The notes under the pieces were generated by a model. The model ran no database searches and was not told the origin of the DNA. It was given only the letters and a program-made list of their open reading frames with translations. Position numbers and translations under genes: made by a program. Source: Gnetum montanum (lineage: Eukaryota > Streptophyta > Gnetopsida > Gnetales > Gnetaceae). From it: a stretch of DNA of 64,000 bases. Below, piece by piece: positions 22,541 through 35,929 of the stretch. Positions within the stretch are counted from its first letter, which is position 1; each line of letters starts with the position of its first letter. The stretch is from contig MNCI01004877.1 of assembly GCA_015680685.1 (NCBI GenBank), positions 115,850 through 179,849 of the forward strand. Reading direction: 5' to 3'.

Positions 22541-24960
22541 AGTGCGACTAGCACCCACTTGCAGTACTAATTGAAAGGCAACCAGACCTTCTGAAAAGGG
22601 AACAATTACTTGTAATTTGATGCTACCAAAAAGAAGAGGGTTATCTGAAAAGCTAAAGATCATTTAAAAGCCATTAAGACCTTTTGGTTATGAATAATTG
22701 CTTGGAGATTGTGACTTATAGAAGGTGGTGGATTATCCAATTGCAAATTCTAATTGAACTACGAGAGATTATGACTAGCATGCTCTCGTAGTCTTAATGT
22801 GAAGGCACCTAGACCATCTAGAAGGGACTAATTGTTTGTAATTTGACACTACTAGAAGGAAGAGGGTTATTCGAAAGGTTGAAGATCATTTGGAAGGCAC
22901 TCAGACTATCCAATTGCAAATAATTGCTTGGACATTGAGGCTTCCATAAAGTAGTGTCATCCAATTGCAAATTCTAGCTGAACTGTGAGGAAGTGCAGCT
23001 AGCACCCTCTTGCAATCCATACTAGAAGGCACTCAAACCTTTCGATAGGGAACAACTGCTCTGATATTGTGGCTTTTGGAAGGTAGAGGGCCATTTGGTT
23101 GCAAATCTAGTTGATTTACGAGGGAGTGTCACTAGCACCCTCTCGTAGTCTTAACTAGTAAATACCCAAACCATTCGGAAGGAAACAATTGTTTGTAATT
23201 TCACACTATCGGAAGGAAGAGGGTCATTTGGAAGGCTGAAGATCATCTAGAAGGCACTCAAACCTTCCAATTGAGAATAATTGCTTAGAGATTGTGGCTT
23301 CCTGATGACAAAGGATCATCTAGAAGCAAGGTCCAGGTAAACTATGCACACGTGCGTATAGCACCCTCCTATAGTTCATATCAACATGCATGCAGACCTT
23401 TTGATAGGGAGCAATTGCTTCGATATTGTGGCTATCAAAAGGTAGCGGGCCATTCGATTGTAAATCTAGTTGATCTATAAGGAAGTGCAATTAGCACCCT
23501 CTCGTAGTCTTAATTAGAAGGCACCCAAACCATCCAAAAGGAAAAAATTGCTTGTAATTTGATGCTACCAGAAGAAAGAGGGTCATCTAGAAAGCTAAAG
23601 ATCATCCAGAAGGCATTAAGACCTTCCGGTTGTGAATAATTGCTTGGAGATTATGGCTTTTGGAAGGTAGAGGATCATTCGATTGCCAATTCTAGTTGAA
23701 CTACGAGGGAGTGCAACTAGCATCCTCCCGCAATCCTAACCAAGAGGCACCCAAACCTTCCGAAAGGGAATAATTACTTGTAATTTGTTATTACCAAAAG
23801 GAAGAGGAGGATCATTTGAAAAATTGCAGATCACCTGGAAAGCATTAAGACCTTCCTGTTGTGAATAATTGCTTGGAGATTGTGGCTTCCAGAAGGCAAA
23901 GGTTCATTCGATTACAAGGTCTACATAAATTGCAAGCATGTGCTACTACCAACCTCCCGTAGTCACTACTGGAAGATGCTCAAACCTTTCGAAAGGGTAC
24001 AATTGCTCCAAGATTGTGGCATTGAGAAGATGAGAGGTCATCTGGTTGTAGATTATAGCTAAACTAAAAGGTGGTGTGAGTAGCACCCTCCCATAGTCCC
24101 AACTGGAAGGCATCCAAACCTCTCAGAAGGAAACAATTGCTTGTAATTTATTGCTACCGGAAGGAAGAGGATCATCCAAAAGGCTAAAGATCATTCAGAA
24201 TGCATTAAGACCTTCCGATTGTGAATAATTTCTTAGAGATTGTGATTTTCGAAAGGTAGAGGATCAATTGGTTGCAAATTCTAGCTAGATTGTGAGGAAG
24301 TGCGACTAGCATCCTCCTGCATTCCCAATTGGAAGACACTTAGACCTTCCAAAAGGGTACAATTCCTCCAATATAATGGAATTTAGAAGGCAAGGGATCA
24401 TCTAATTGCAAATTATAGCTAAATTGCAAGGCGGTGCAAGTAGCACCCTATGGTAGTCCCAATCAGAAGTCACCCAGACCTTCTAGAAGGGAACAATTTC
24501 TTATAATTTGTTGCTACCAAAAGGAAAAAGATCATTTGGAAGGAATTAAGAGCTTTTTGTTGCGAATAATTACTTGGAGATTGTGGCTTCTATAAGGTAA
24601 AGGGTTAACTAGATGTCAATTCTAGCTAGACTGCAAGGAAGTGCGACTAACACTCTCTCACATTTCCAACTAAAAGGCACTTAAGCCTTTCGGTAGGGAA
24701 TAATTGCTTAGAATTTGAAGCTATTGGAAGGAAGAGAGTCATTCGGGAGGTTGAAGATCATCCAAAAGTTATTAAGACCTTTTAGTTGTGAATAATTGCT
24801 TGGAGATTATGGCTTTTGGAAGGTAGAAGATCACCTGGCAACAAGGTCTAGGTATACTGCGAGGAAGTGCACATTAGCATCCTTCAAAATGTAAAGGGTC
24901 ATCTAGAAGACATTCAAACCTTTTGGTAGGGAATAATTGCTTAGAGTTTCAAACCTACTT
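22540..24960 (+). repeat. Left array of degenerate repeats
   Basis: About 12 copies of a phrase centred on 'actagcaccctctcgtagtc', spaced alternately near 227 and near 132 bp (about 22545, 22770, 22995, 23128, 23355, 23487, 23713, 23943, 24075, 24302, 24437, 24644, 24867). The longer unit adds about 95 bp ('gaataattgcttggagattgtggcttt'-like). Copies are diverged. The same array occurs inverted at 35930-37260. Confidence 0.85.
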
Positions 24961-26839
24961 GTAGCATCTTGCACTCCACGTGAACTAGACTTCTGAAATG
25001 TTTTGTGCCTTCTAGTAGGCCAAAATTACAAGAAGTTTTTATCTTCCCTATGGCCATTGTGACTTCCTAAATCCTAAACCCTAAAGTAATGCTATGGTTC
25101 AAGCCCAATGTAACACAATGTTTAAATTAACATCTAACATTAAATCATAAATGAAAATCACATACTCTGTCTAACAATAAACATGAAAACTTTTATTATT
25201 CCTATTGTCCTTCTTATGTTTCCTAGTTATCATACTTAACCTTTATCTAATGAATTCTCATAACTTTTTCAATTAATTTTTTGGTCTTGTTTGTTATACA
25301 TCTTGAATATTTTTTCATATTATTAATTACCTTAATTTCTACTTCTCATATATCCCATTGTACCTATATGAAATACATGCAAGAAAGAATTGGTAATCTT
25401 CCAATAGATAACCATATCTCTTGAGCTTGTTACAATAGATGACATGTAACATGAGACTAAAGTTGCACTCATTAGATTAGTTATTTTGATTTATCAAACA
25501 TGAAAAATTTTACAATTTCTAAGGTCATACTAAGGTTTTCAACTCATCATACTTAATTATCATATAATGACTATTCATAACTTTTTGAATTAAATACTAA
25601 GTTTACAATAGAAGTATTGGTATCCCAAAAGGTTATTTTACCTTGGGTGTTAATTTTTAGTTTTTGTTGTTATACATTAGGGGTTTTTTTTAATATGCTA
25701 TGGAGACTATGAGCTAATGATATTGGAAGCATATTGCAGCTCATGTACTAAAGTCCTTCGAAAAGTGTGGTGCCTTTTGGTTAGGGTAAATTTCAAGCAT
25801 TTTTGGCCTTTGAGATGATCAGATTGTATTCTAAATGAAATTGCATGAGACTGCTTCTTTGAATAGTTTGCACTTTCTAGAATGCGGGACAATGCTACTT
25901 GCAGGCCCTTGCAACCTATCCCATAAACTGTGACTCGCATTATAATATGTGAATTGTAGTATATATTATGTGATTCACATAAGGTCACATTGCATGCTAT
26001 GAGGTAAAAAATAAAAATGACCTTAAAGAATTTACTGTCTCATTTTATGCAAAGAAATTGCCAGGAGGAATGTGAAAATGTTAAGGAAGTGAAGAGCATT
26101 GCTCATTGTGTGAGTAATGAAGGTTAATCTTGTTGAAGATATTTTCTTGAGAAGGTCAAGGGCTTAAAAATCTCCCTTGCTGAATGGTAATATGCTGTAT
26201 GAGATTTCTACAACAATTTATTTCATCATTTTGTGCATTTCTTTAGTAGCCCAGAGGACACTGAGCATGGCAAAGAATTGAAGTATATTACATAAGTAAT
26301 GACATTGTCATTAAAGGCCAATCTTGCTACTTTAAATAGATTGTATGCTACATAAGTCTTCTATAATAGTGATTGCTAATAAGGTACACTTCTTGCTCTC
26401 ATTTCAGTCAACTTATATTATGTATGTGTTGAATGTATTATTTGAAATATAAATATGTTGGATTTGTACTATATAAAATCTTTGAAGAAAGCGAGGAAGA
26501 CGAGAGCATGCTGATTTCTAGGAAACTACATTGTAGCAAGAAATACAAAATCCCCCATCAAGGCATTTGTCAAAAGATGATATTTGATGGTCTTATTTCT
26601 ACGATGATGCATTTGCTTAGATATATTGAGAAAGAGTAGATGATTTTATTGAGGGTGAATAGAAGAATGAGATCTTTCTTTGTGAATTTTTCTATAGAAT
26701 GAAAAAAATAGAAATGGACAAAGGAGACTCACTCATAAGCAAACAATTACACTAGTTACATAATGTTAGTTACTCACTAGTGTTTTGTATTTAAGTAATA
26801 ATGTCTTATAAGATAAAGATGCACAATTTAGAAGACTAT
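24961..26839. other. AT-rich interior of the MULE-like complex
   Basis: No clear gene. 25900-26030 carries motifs of the 'gtgactcgcattataatatgtg' type that recur at 29950-30050, 34390-34930, 37260-37680 and 41150-41330. A short plus-strand open stretch at 26433-26639 (acidic 'EESEEDES') may be an N-terminal piece of the transposase gene; this is unproven. Confidence 0.35.
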
Positions 26840-28745
26840 GACCATTGTTTGAATATGCTTTTTTTATTAGTTATCATTGCTAGTATGAAACAAATGTTAC
26901 CATAAGGATAACACCTAAGGAAGGTAGAACAAGAAATAAAACTGGAAGAAAGACTGGTTGTGAATGCCATTTCATAGTTTTCTATATGAGAGGAGCTAAT
27001 CATGTTGCATGTATTATATATAAAGAAATGAATAATATTTATACATTAGGAGCTTACTGTCATGGATTGCTTGGTCCCATCACAAATAAAAGAAACTCAC
27101 AATCCATACATAGTTTCAATGAGGTGTGTCAGAAAATAGTGTGTTTATGGAAAGAAGGATTACTAATAGATCTTATCTATGAAAGGTATATAAAAGATCT
27201 TTTTAAGGGAGGACAAGAGTTTTGGTTATCAAGAAAAAGGGATATCTTTCTTGTTAAAAAGAACATCTACAACATTTGCAATAGTAACCCCTAATTACAA
27301 GAAAAGCGAGCATGATAAAATTAGTACCTGGATTTGGTACTGAATGACTAGTGATTTTTTCTTTTACTACTAGGAAGAGAACCAGGAATAAGATATCCCA
27401 TTGATCATTGGGCTGTAATCACCTTGGATGCTCAAAAAGATGATAGCTCTATCTCAATGTAGTATCCTTGCAATGGACTCCACTTTCAACACTAACAAAT
27501 ATGATGTAAGTTTCAATAATGGCTGTTATTATTCCATTTTAAAAATTATTAGTGTGATAATAGAATTATACATTACTACTTACAAATGTGTGGCTTTATT
27601 TGTAGTTCCATATTTATACTATGATGGATTTTGATTCATATTATAATGGACTTCCAATTGCATGGGTGATATCTTCAAGGTGCACCGAAACTAATATAAG
27701 CAATTGGCTTTCAAAGCTCCATTGAAGAGGCAAGGCTAAGGATCCTAATTGGATAGTAAATGCTTTCATGTTAGATGACTCAAATGTAGATATGAATGTA
27801 ATGAGGTAACTTTTAAGGCATTTGAAAACATACTTGAAATCATGCCACCTTGGTTTGAGATATCTTAACATGTGCTTAAATTTGATAATTTAACAAGTCT
27901 GTTTTTGGGAGTAGAATTTTTTTATGCATTTGGCATGTTTGGAGGGCATGGAGGAAGAACTTGGCAATTAAAGTAAGAGATTTCAATTAGAGAAAAGTAA
28001 TGGTTGATCATCTTAATCATATTATGAATGAATGCAAAACTATTGTAGCTATTATTGTGGAAATGGATAATTTTTTTGACAGGTTTCAAGAGAACTCAGA
28101 ATTCATTAAATACTTAAAACAATAGTGGTTAAATGGAGAAAAATTTAGGGAGTTTTTATTCCTTAGTATCACTCCATAAAAGCTCATATTCACACTCATA
28201 TACTCTTTACCCATTTGTTTATTACTTATTTTTATCTTTAAACTTTTGTTTCTAGAGATGTGGGCTAAAGCATTCCATGATGTTCCCCATGCACAAAAAC
28301 ACACAAATAATGTTGGCGAGTCATACCATCCATTTTTAAAGGAAAAAGTTTTAAGGGATATAAGAAACAGGAAATACCAAAGGATTGATTGGCTTATATG
28401 GAGCTTGACAAAGGTACAGCTATGTTATTGGCATAATTCAAGAATTAAAGCTATAGGTTATTTTGTAGATAAGAATGATAGAGATTTTAATAAGATATCT
28501 TGGGAAAAGGCTTTACAAATATTTGATGTTGACTTTGTCTAAGTTGTGAAAAAGGAAGATGAATATGTTGTGCAAAGTCAGAATAGTTTGATGCTATACA
28601 CTTGGTACATAGTATCAAAGGTGTTTTCTTTTAGTATATCTTGTGAGTGTAAATGGTCTTGCCTTGGCCATGTTTACAAGCACTTAATGAAAGTTCTTAT
28701 TATGGTGAAGGGTTTCACCAATGCATTCAAGTTTTTCTTCTAAGA
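26840..28745 (+). pseudogene. MULE transposase (mudrA-like) pseudogene
   Basis: Broken transposase of the Mutator-like (MULE) superfamily. In order: 'RKTGCECHFIVFY' (zinc-binding N-terminal type), 'ILAMDSTFNTNKYD' at about 27470 (first catalytic Asp), 'GLPIAWVISSRCTE' and 'NAFMLDDSNVDMN' at 27650-27800 (second catalytic block), 'KHTNNVGESYHPFLKEKVL' (28300-28360), and 'RIDWLIWSL'. A SWIM-like zinc finger follows, 'SCECKWSCLGHVYKHLMK' (28640-28690); the Cys expected before Lys-His is Tyr. Several stops and frameshifts break it. The open stretches are 26986-27294, 27428-27634, 28246-28542 and 28546-28743. Confidence 0.75.
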
Positions 28746-28884
28746 TGAGTTTTACGATTTGTGTGTTCTTGTGGAACTAAATTCATTCCAGTCACATCAG
28801 TTTCCTAGCTAGGAGGATGTTTTAGAGCTTGGAATGACACCAAAGACATTAGGATCAACTAGATAGACATCTATAACAAATGAG

Positions 28885-29229
28885 GTGGGCATGGAGGAGA
28901 AAACATATCAAGATATGAAGGTGGACAAAGATAAAATAGATGCACAGTGGGAGACAAAAATTTTTAAGCTCCAAAACAAATTGAAAAAATTCACAAAGAT
29001 GTTGCCTATAGATAAGGATAGCATTTTAGAAATAGAAAAACATGTGAAATTACTGGAATTGAAGTTTGTATTTTCAAGTAATGCAAATGGATTGGTGAGT
29101 GAAAAAAGATTGTTTGGTTGGAATAGTCTAACCAAATGTACTGCCCAAAATCTTTATAAGCCTAATTGTGCAAGAAAACTTTTTACTAAGGATGAGGATA
29201 CTATTTCATTGCTTATCTATGGTAATTAA
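28885..29229 (+). pseudogene. Charged C-terminal tail of the MULE transposase gene
   Basis: A 114-codon open stretch just downstream of the SWIM region, Lys/Asp/Glu-rich and probably coiled-coil ('KIFKLQNKLKKFTKML'). It is likely the C-terminal part of the same transposase gene. No known domain was recognised. Confidence 0.4.
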
Positions 29230-32200
29230 AATAATTTACATTGTATTCTTTTTATTTTAATCAATTTCATTTTGCTTGCAGATTGGAGTGTAGATGGCCA
29301 AAAGAATCATGGATAGTTCTTTGATCCCATGTCTACCTTGAACCAGTAGCTCATTTGATGACATTTTTGGTAATGTATTTTTTGTTTAACAACCTTGGAA
29401 AAGCATACTATGATTAGAAGACATTATGTATTTGTTATTAATTACTTGACAACATGTTTGTCACTTTGTTTTATTGGATTAAACTATCTTATTTATGTTA
29501 TTTTAGCAATGATGTTAAGAATATTTCATTTTTTAAGAATTGCAAGAACATGCGATTCACATGTACCCACAATATTTTTAAGATAACATTCATGAACATT
29601 TTTCTCACAATATTGAGTAGTCTAGAATTTTACAAATGTATGAGAGTTGGTCTAGTTTCACAAAAAAAGACTATGCATTCACGGGTTTCCCATATTTTCG
29701 TAATTCAATTTTTTATAGAAACTAGTTTAACTCAGCATGCTTCAATGAGAGTAGTCATTTCCATGGTTAGATCATGAGCAGCAATGAATAGTAAGAGTTG
29801 CATATTGTTATATCAATGTGTCTCATCAAAATTATGTGGCCAACATACTTTTAAGAATGGTGTGATTTGCATTTTATTGTGCATCTTGCAACCTATAGAT
29901 CAAATTGCAAGTAGCAACTATAAAACACAAAATAAAGTCTCAAGTTAAATTATGAGAATAGAATTAACATGCGACTCACACTCTTATGTAAAATGTGGGT
30001 CACAATACCTTGCATCGTAGGGTATAAAGTAAAAAAAATATAATGTATCATTGTGACTGTTATTCTTAGTTTTACTTTCATTTTCACTTGGACATAGTAG
30101 ACATCAGGTGAGAGGCAGCATCGCAGAAGGTTGCAGAGGGAGGCTAAGAAGGCAACACCAAAATATTTCATTTCAAAGCATTATATTATTCAATTAGAAT
30201 CAACAATGAGGGGGAGGGTAAGTTTATCCACACTGCAATCCAAAGTTTATTTTCTTTTTCCTTGTGCTAGGATTTCCTGTGACAATGTGCGAAAGTTTTA
30301 CAAATTTTTTGATGGCTTTTATATATGATTCAGGATATTATTTGTTTCATGCTTGTGCTGTATAAAGTTTTGATTCAGTGTTTCATTTGCAATTAGAACT
30401 TCTCTATCATTGGTAGATGTTTAAAAAATAACTTCAGTTAGTACTAGACCCTCTTTTCCTAAAGTTCAAAATGTCAAACCTCATTTCATGGAAGCATTGC
30501 TTTTGAGTGCAAAGCCTTGACATTGTTTATGCTTGTTGATATATAGTTCTATTTAGCAATGTGGATATGTTTATTACCCTAACTTTGAGACCAAATAAAG
30601 TCCTTGATAGTATTATTGAGTTACTTAATAATAAGGGCAGGGGGAGATGATGAAAACTTTGTAACTCATAATCATAGCAATGATGGAAGTGACTAGAATA
30701 CATTTACTATTACTATTTAGAAACTTATTGGTCTAGGTATTGCACCTGTTTTGTTCATTTTGGATTAGTGATTGCCAAGTATTGATTCTCTACCATTTGA
30801 ATATTAGAAAGTTGAAGTATACATCCTCCTTTGTTCTTGTAGTCATTCTCAGCTCTTGCTAGATGTTGTGTAATAATGATAGTGACATTGGTGTGACCAA
30901 TTCAAATTGAAAAATAATATGACTTGTTTGATAGTCTTAATAACAAAGTCGGAAGGTCTTGATGCATTTTAAAGTAATTTAGAAAGAAAATGATAATTCA
31001 AGTAAAGTATCACATAATAACATGAAGAAATTTCCTTAGTCCTAGACTTTCAAATTTTAATTCTAATAGGGCATGTCAATTCGATAGAAATTTCTATGTA
31101 GTTTCTCTCCACATGTTCTTACTAAATTATTTCATTTTCCACTTATGAGTGATCTGCAACACTATGATACAAAAAGAAGGGGTTTGTAATAAACATCTTA
31201 GTAAGATTGAAGAACCCTTTCCACCTATGATCCTCAAATACACTAGGTTCATTTGGAAGAGAAGAGGGTTGCAGAGATTCCATGATTTATATATGTTAAC
31301 ATAAATAAATGATAGAGACTTAACAAGACATTTTTAGTATCCCTATCCATATCATTCCTTACCATTGAGGATGCATCTATATAAGATTTGAAATTAGTAG
31401 GGTTTGATGATGTAAGGAATAATAAATTTTACATTGTAGATTTCATCATAAATATGGTTAGGAGAAATAGTGGGAAGGTAGAGAAAATAAGATTTAAACT
31501 TTGGGAAAAGAGGGTTTCAATGTGCCTGTTCTAGTGTGAGATGTTTCATTATTTATTTTCCTTTTTCTAAAAGGTTGATTAAAATAAATATGGTTTCACT
31601 CTATTTTCCTTTTATGTATTTTTTGATTTTTCTTAGAGTTCATTTTCAAACAAATCTACCTTTCCTTTTATGATTTTTATTGGACATTGTTGGAAAACTA
31701 TCAATGCCAACATGACACATCCATGTGGCACTACTATGTGATCTCAACCACTACCAAACAACACAACCACATGATAGCCAAAAGCCACATGACATAGATG
31801 AAGAAAATAAAATTAATTGCTTAAGTCTTTGCCTCTTTTTGATAGCGGCTTGGGACTTACTTTCTATGTTTCCCTTCATCGTGGTTTCTAAATTATGATT
31901 ATCTTCCTTGCCCTTGTGCTAATAGGTTCTCTAATCCAATTTAGGTACATGTTATTTAGGTATATGTTTTAGCATCCAGCATACATGTACAACAAATTTG
32001 GTTTTACACCTTGCATTTTTATACATGTGTACATATCAAGTTTTCTCTTTTGATTTTCCTTGTTCTATTTTTGCCACTTTGCATCTAGATACACTCCAAA
32101 GGTGAAGTGGTGAGACTATGAAGATGTGATGATATAAAATTTCTTTGATACAAAGAAGATTAGGTATTCAACCTAATAAAGTTTTGTTTTTAGTTTTATA

Positions 32201-32429
32201 AATGCATACCATGAAGTAAATATAAATCATAGTTAGTATTGCTTGTTTTTGAAACATTACTTGTATCACAAAATTAAATCATAATTACTAAAATAGTTAC
32301 ACATATTGCAAATAGTCTATCTATCATTAATTATTATTGGCCAACAATGATTTAATTGGTAACATTTGAGCTATAATATATTTCTGTGTTCTTAGAGAGG
32401 AGTTTCATCATCAAAACCAGATTCTAGGA
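29230..32429. other. AT-rich interior, no gene recognised
   Basis: Long AT-rich stretch. Open frames at 29395-29777 and 30131-30328 are short and match nothing known. 29880-30060 repeats the 'gactcacactcttatgtaaaatg' type motif seen elsewhere in the complex. Confidence 0.4.
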
Positions 32430-33832
32430 GGAGATTTGGTAAGGTATAGGAGGCACAAGAGAGGGCACAAACATAGGAAAGACATCTTGTAGGATCTCAA
32501 GCTTTTGAATGGAATGTTGGCAGAGAGAAAGAGTAGGAGGCATATTGACGTGCACAAGAGACATTATCACATCAAGAGTGGTGAAGAAGGGAGGTTAAAC
32601 TCATATCAATCCCCTTACAGAGTCCAAGGAACTTCTGCTACTTGATGTAGCTTGTTTGGCCTGAGATGCTTAACAAGCTTGTTGCATGCCATTTTGATTT
32701 CATCATCACTAGAGGTCCTAATTACTATGAGGAGGAGGCCCATCAGTTCTATGTGGCACATCATTGAGGATCATCTATCTTGAAGGTGGTCAAGATTGGT
32801 GACTTTGCCTATACACTTATGGACGAGATCTTGGGGTAGGTACTCAACACGGTAGTTGGTCCATAGTAGGAGTATTTTGTGATTGCCACCTTAGAGAGAA
32901 AAACACAGTTGCTAAACAAGGTGCTTGAGGTGGATATTGATGAGATAGGATGGCCCTACAGGGACTTTAGCCCATAATGGAGAGTTCTCATTAGGGTAAT
33001 TCACACAAACCTCCTAGCTATCATGCATCACCCTCATGTGATATCATTCATCCTTATGGTCCTGCTAGATTTAGAGGGGGATTGTTCACTAAACTATCCC
33101 CACATTATCATCAAGAGAATGAATATCATCAGCAGAGATGCTACTACAGTGCCTTTCCTATCAATAGTATTTGCTCTTTTCACGCATCGGCAAATACTAG
33201 AACTTGAGGGGGATGATAGAGAGGTCCAAGTTTTTAGTGAGAATTAGCTCTCACATTTGGGATATGCATTCTACACCTAGCATATTCCTAGGACACAAAT
33301 TAATGATCTCATATGACTTCCAGACCCACGTGTCTCAGAAGATGGCGAGAAGGCTGATTAGGATCAATTTTATGGGCACAATGAGGATATATAGGTTGCA
33401 CCAATCAATCCTTGGCAGTAGCAATAGAAATTCAAATATGGTGTAGTTCTATTTGCCTACTTAGAAGTAATGGAGGATAGGTTGATTTTCCACATGGATG
33501 CCATGCAGTCAGAGATCGATCACTGTTTTGGATGGATGAAAAGGAGGCTTAGCCGCCTGTCTATGAATGTTCAATCATCAGGTAAATACTCATCTTAACA
33601 TTTCTAGTCATTTCATGGGTCCTCTACTTCAAAGGTGATAGAGGATATTACTAACCCTATGTTCATTGAGATGACCACTTCGATCCATGCATCCAAGGTA
33701 GGACCATTGAGAATAGTTGGAATGGAGGAGCAACTAATCACCAAGGTTGATAATACTATCGCAGAGATAGATTTTATGCAGACTGATGCTCCAAACAAAG
33801 CTCAAGAAAACATTGCACTAGGATCTGGCTAG
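32430..33832 (+). pseudogene. Second MULE-complex gene (transposon-associated domain)
   Basis: Collinear coding fragments with several stops: 'LVACHFDFIITRGPNYYEEE' at about 32680, 'IGDFAYTLMDEIL', 'HVISFILMVLLDLEGD' at 33040, then 'TVPFLSIVFALFTHRQ'. A second part has 'MDAMQSEIDHCFGWMKRRL' (33490-33560) and an open stretch at 33635-33832. The layout recalls domains annotated in plants as 'putative plant transposon protein'. A related N-terminal part occurs in the minus-strand gene at 38.1-40.5 kb ('NVILLMLALDNNEG'). Function unknown. Confidence 0.4.
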
Positions 33833-34385
33833 ACAATTATGTTTATGTATATGTATTTAGTCATAGTTTCCTCTAACATTGCTTTTTGATGATATTTATG
33901 TATTTACATGGTCTCTTATTGATACATTTTCTTTAATTAATACAATGATTTGATGCATAATTTTTTTTGTTAAATGTATTTGATTTATATTGTATTTTAG
34001 CTTCTCTATTTATTAGTTTGCATGCCTTAGTTATTTTTATACATTGTTATTTCAAGGAATCAGAAGTATTACTTCTAATGTTAAGATTGATTCATATCAA
34101 ATTGTGACTTGTTAGTTAAGGTTCATGGCTTGCATCTTTCAATGTTACAGATTCAATTCCAATTAGTTGCTGAGATATACAAGCTTTATGCAAAAAGGAT
34201 TATTAACACTAAAGTGATCCTATACATCAATAATTTTTGCTATATATGCATAAATTACTCTGACAACTTTAATATAGGAGTAATTTTGATTTATATTGCA
34301 AGTTTTGAAATAAGGTCAGTAGACATTTTTAAATAAGAAAAGTTTGGATTTTATTCTATGCATTATTGACATGTGTAACACATTA
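33833..34385. other. AT-rich spacer
   Basis: No gene recognised. A 75-codon open stretch at 34109-34336 lacks any recognisable motif. Confidence 0.4.
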
Positions 34386-34930
34386 TAAAAAATATTAACT
34401 ACAAGTGACCTGTGTATTGTAGTGTAGTCATAGGCCTTATTGATGAAGCAGTGCTATTTCACTATGAGGATGAATGACCTTGTAGTTGGAAATAAAAACT
34501 AATTTGAAAATAATGCTACTAACATGCAACTTGCAGTCTGGTTGTAGTCGATATCTAAAACTATGATGAGAATTGTGTTATAAACTTGTGGATCACATGT
34601 TACTTCCACTGTCAAATTTTTCCCATGTGATGCACTGTGACACACATGTACTCACAGTGCAACTAAAGAGTGCGATGACATGTGAACCACATGACATCAT
34701 AGTGCTAGCATCCTTGAACCATGAATGCCCTCATAGTCTATATCCAAAACTATAGTGGAAATAGTGTACGTAACATACAGATCACATTCTTCTCGTAGAT
34801 TGAAATTTTTGCCATGCAATGCACTACAACATGCATGTATCCATAGTGCAAGTGAACAATGCAAATACATGCGAACTACATGTCCTTGCAGTCCCATTGT
34901 CCTATGACCATGAAAGCCCTTGTAGGTCAT
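34386..34930 (+). repeat. ~190-bp tandem repeat pair
   Basis: Two head-to-tail copies, about 34548-34737 and 34737-34926. Both start 'atatctaaaactatgatg' / 'atatccaaaactatagtgg' and contain 'catgtgatgcactgtgac' / 'catgcaatgcactacaac'. They are rich in short palindromic phrases mixing atgtcatg and gtgac. Confidence 0.7.
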
Positions 34931-35929
34931 GGCACTAGATGTAGGTGATTGGTTGAAGAAAACTATTAATATGAATGATTATGTGGTGATGAAAATGGAT
35001 GTTGGTGATGCACAATATGAGTTGGTGCCATGGCATGTTGAGATAGGTGTCATGTGTCATGTGGATGAGATATAACTTGAATGCCATTATGATGATTAGA
35101 ACCATGTTAAATCCAAAGAGGTGAATGACTTGAAGCATAAAAAATAGTATTGGAAATGCTTCTACTTTTATGATTTACTCTAAGTAGAAGGAGTTGCTAC
35201 TCATTAGTGGTGGGGATGATGATTCTTTTATACCATTATCCATAGATGCAAATAATTACTATTTAGCGAGTAATGTTGAGCACAACACACTATCACTATG
35301 TCCACTTAGTATTTACACTGCTACTACCAATTACTGAATCAATAAAGTGCTTCATATTGTTACTTATGCATTGTCTGGTGTCCAAATTGTGTTGTGAACT
35401 TGAATCTTATGATTGTAGAATTGCTTATTATAATTGATTTAAAATCTATTGATCATATGTGGTCTTAAAAAAATAGATCAATTCACAGATCTTAGTTTAA
35501 AGGTTATTAGAACTATGAACTAAATCTTAGAGACTCAATAGGATTTACTAAATCATGAAATTTATCTCTTGTTACATGTTTGATAATCTTTGTTTCCCTT
35601 AACAACTTGAAAATAGGAACAACCTTCATGCCTAATTGATTGGCCAAAGGCTAAGAGTAGTAGTTATGAATCAATATTTCTCAAAAAAAATTTGACCATA
35701 TTTAGTTTTTCATAATTACACTTGTGTAATATGCTAATCAAGCTATCAATTTTAGGAGAAGGTAGAGGACCAGAAACCCAATTGTCTTGGTTGGAACATG
35801 CATGTACTTGCAATGCAATTGAAAAATGTAAGTATGTGCACAAATCATGATCCCATAGTACTCACTCTCAAATTGTGAAATTACTACTGCTCACATATAG
35901 CTCACAGTGTGAACTTTAGCATTCCAAAT
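34931..35929. other. Unassigned DNA
   Basis: No gene recognised; AT-rich. Minus-strand frame 34935-35138 is His/Ile-rich low-complexity translation, not a protein I recognise. Confidence 0.4.

Noticed and set aside
22540-24960. CRISPR-like array
   Set aside because: Units are 130-230 bp, degenerate, without short exact repeats and spacers, and the genome is plant nuclear.
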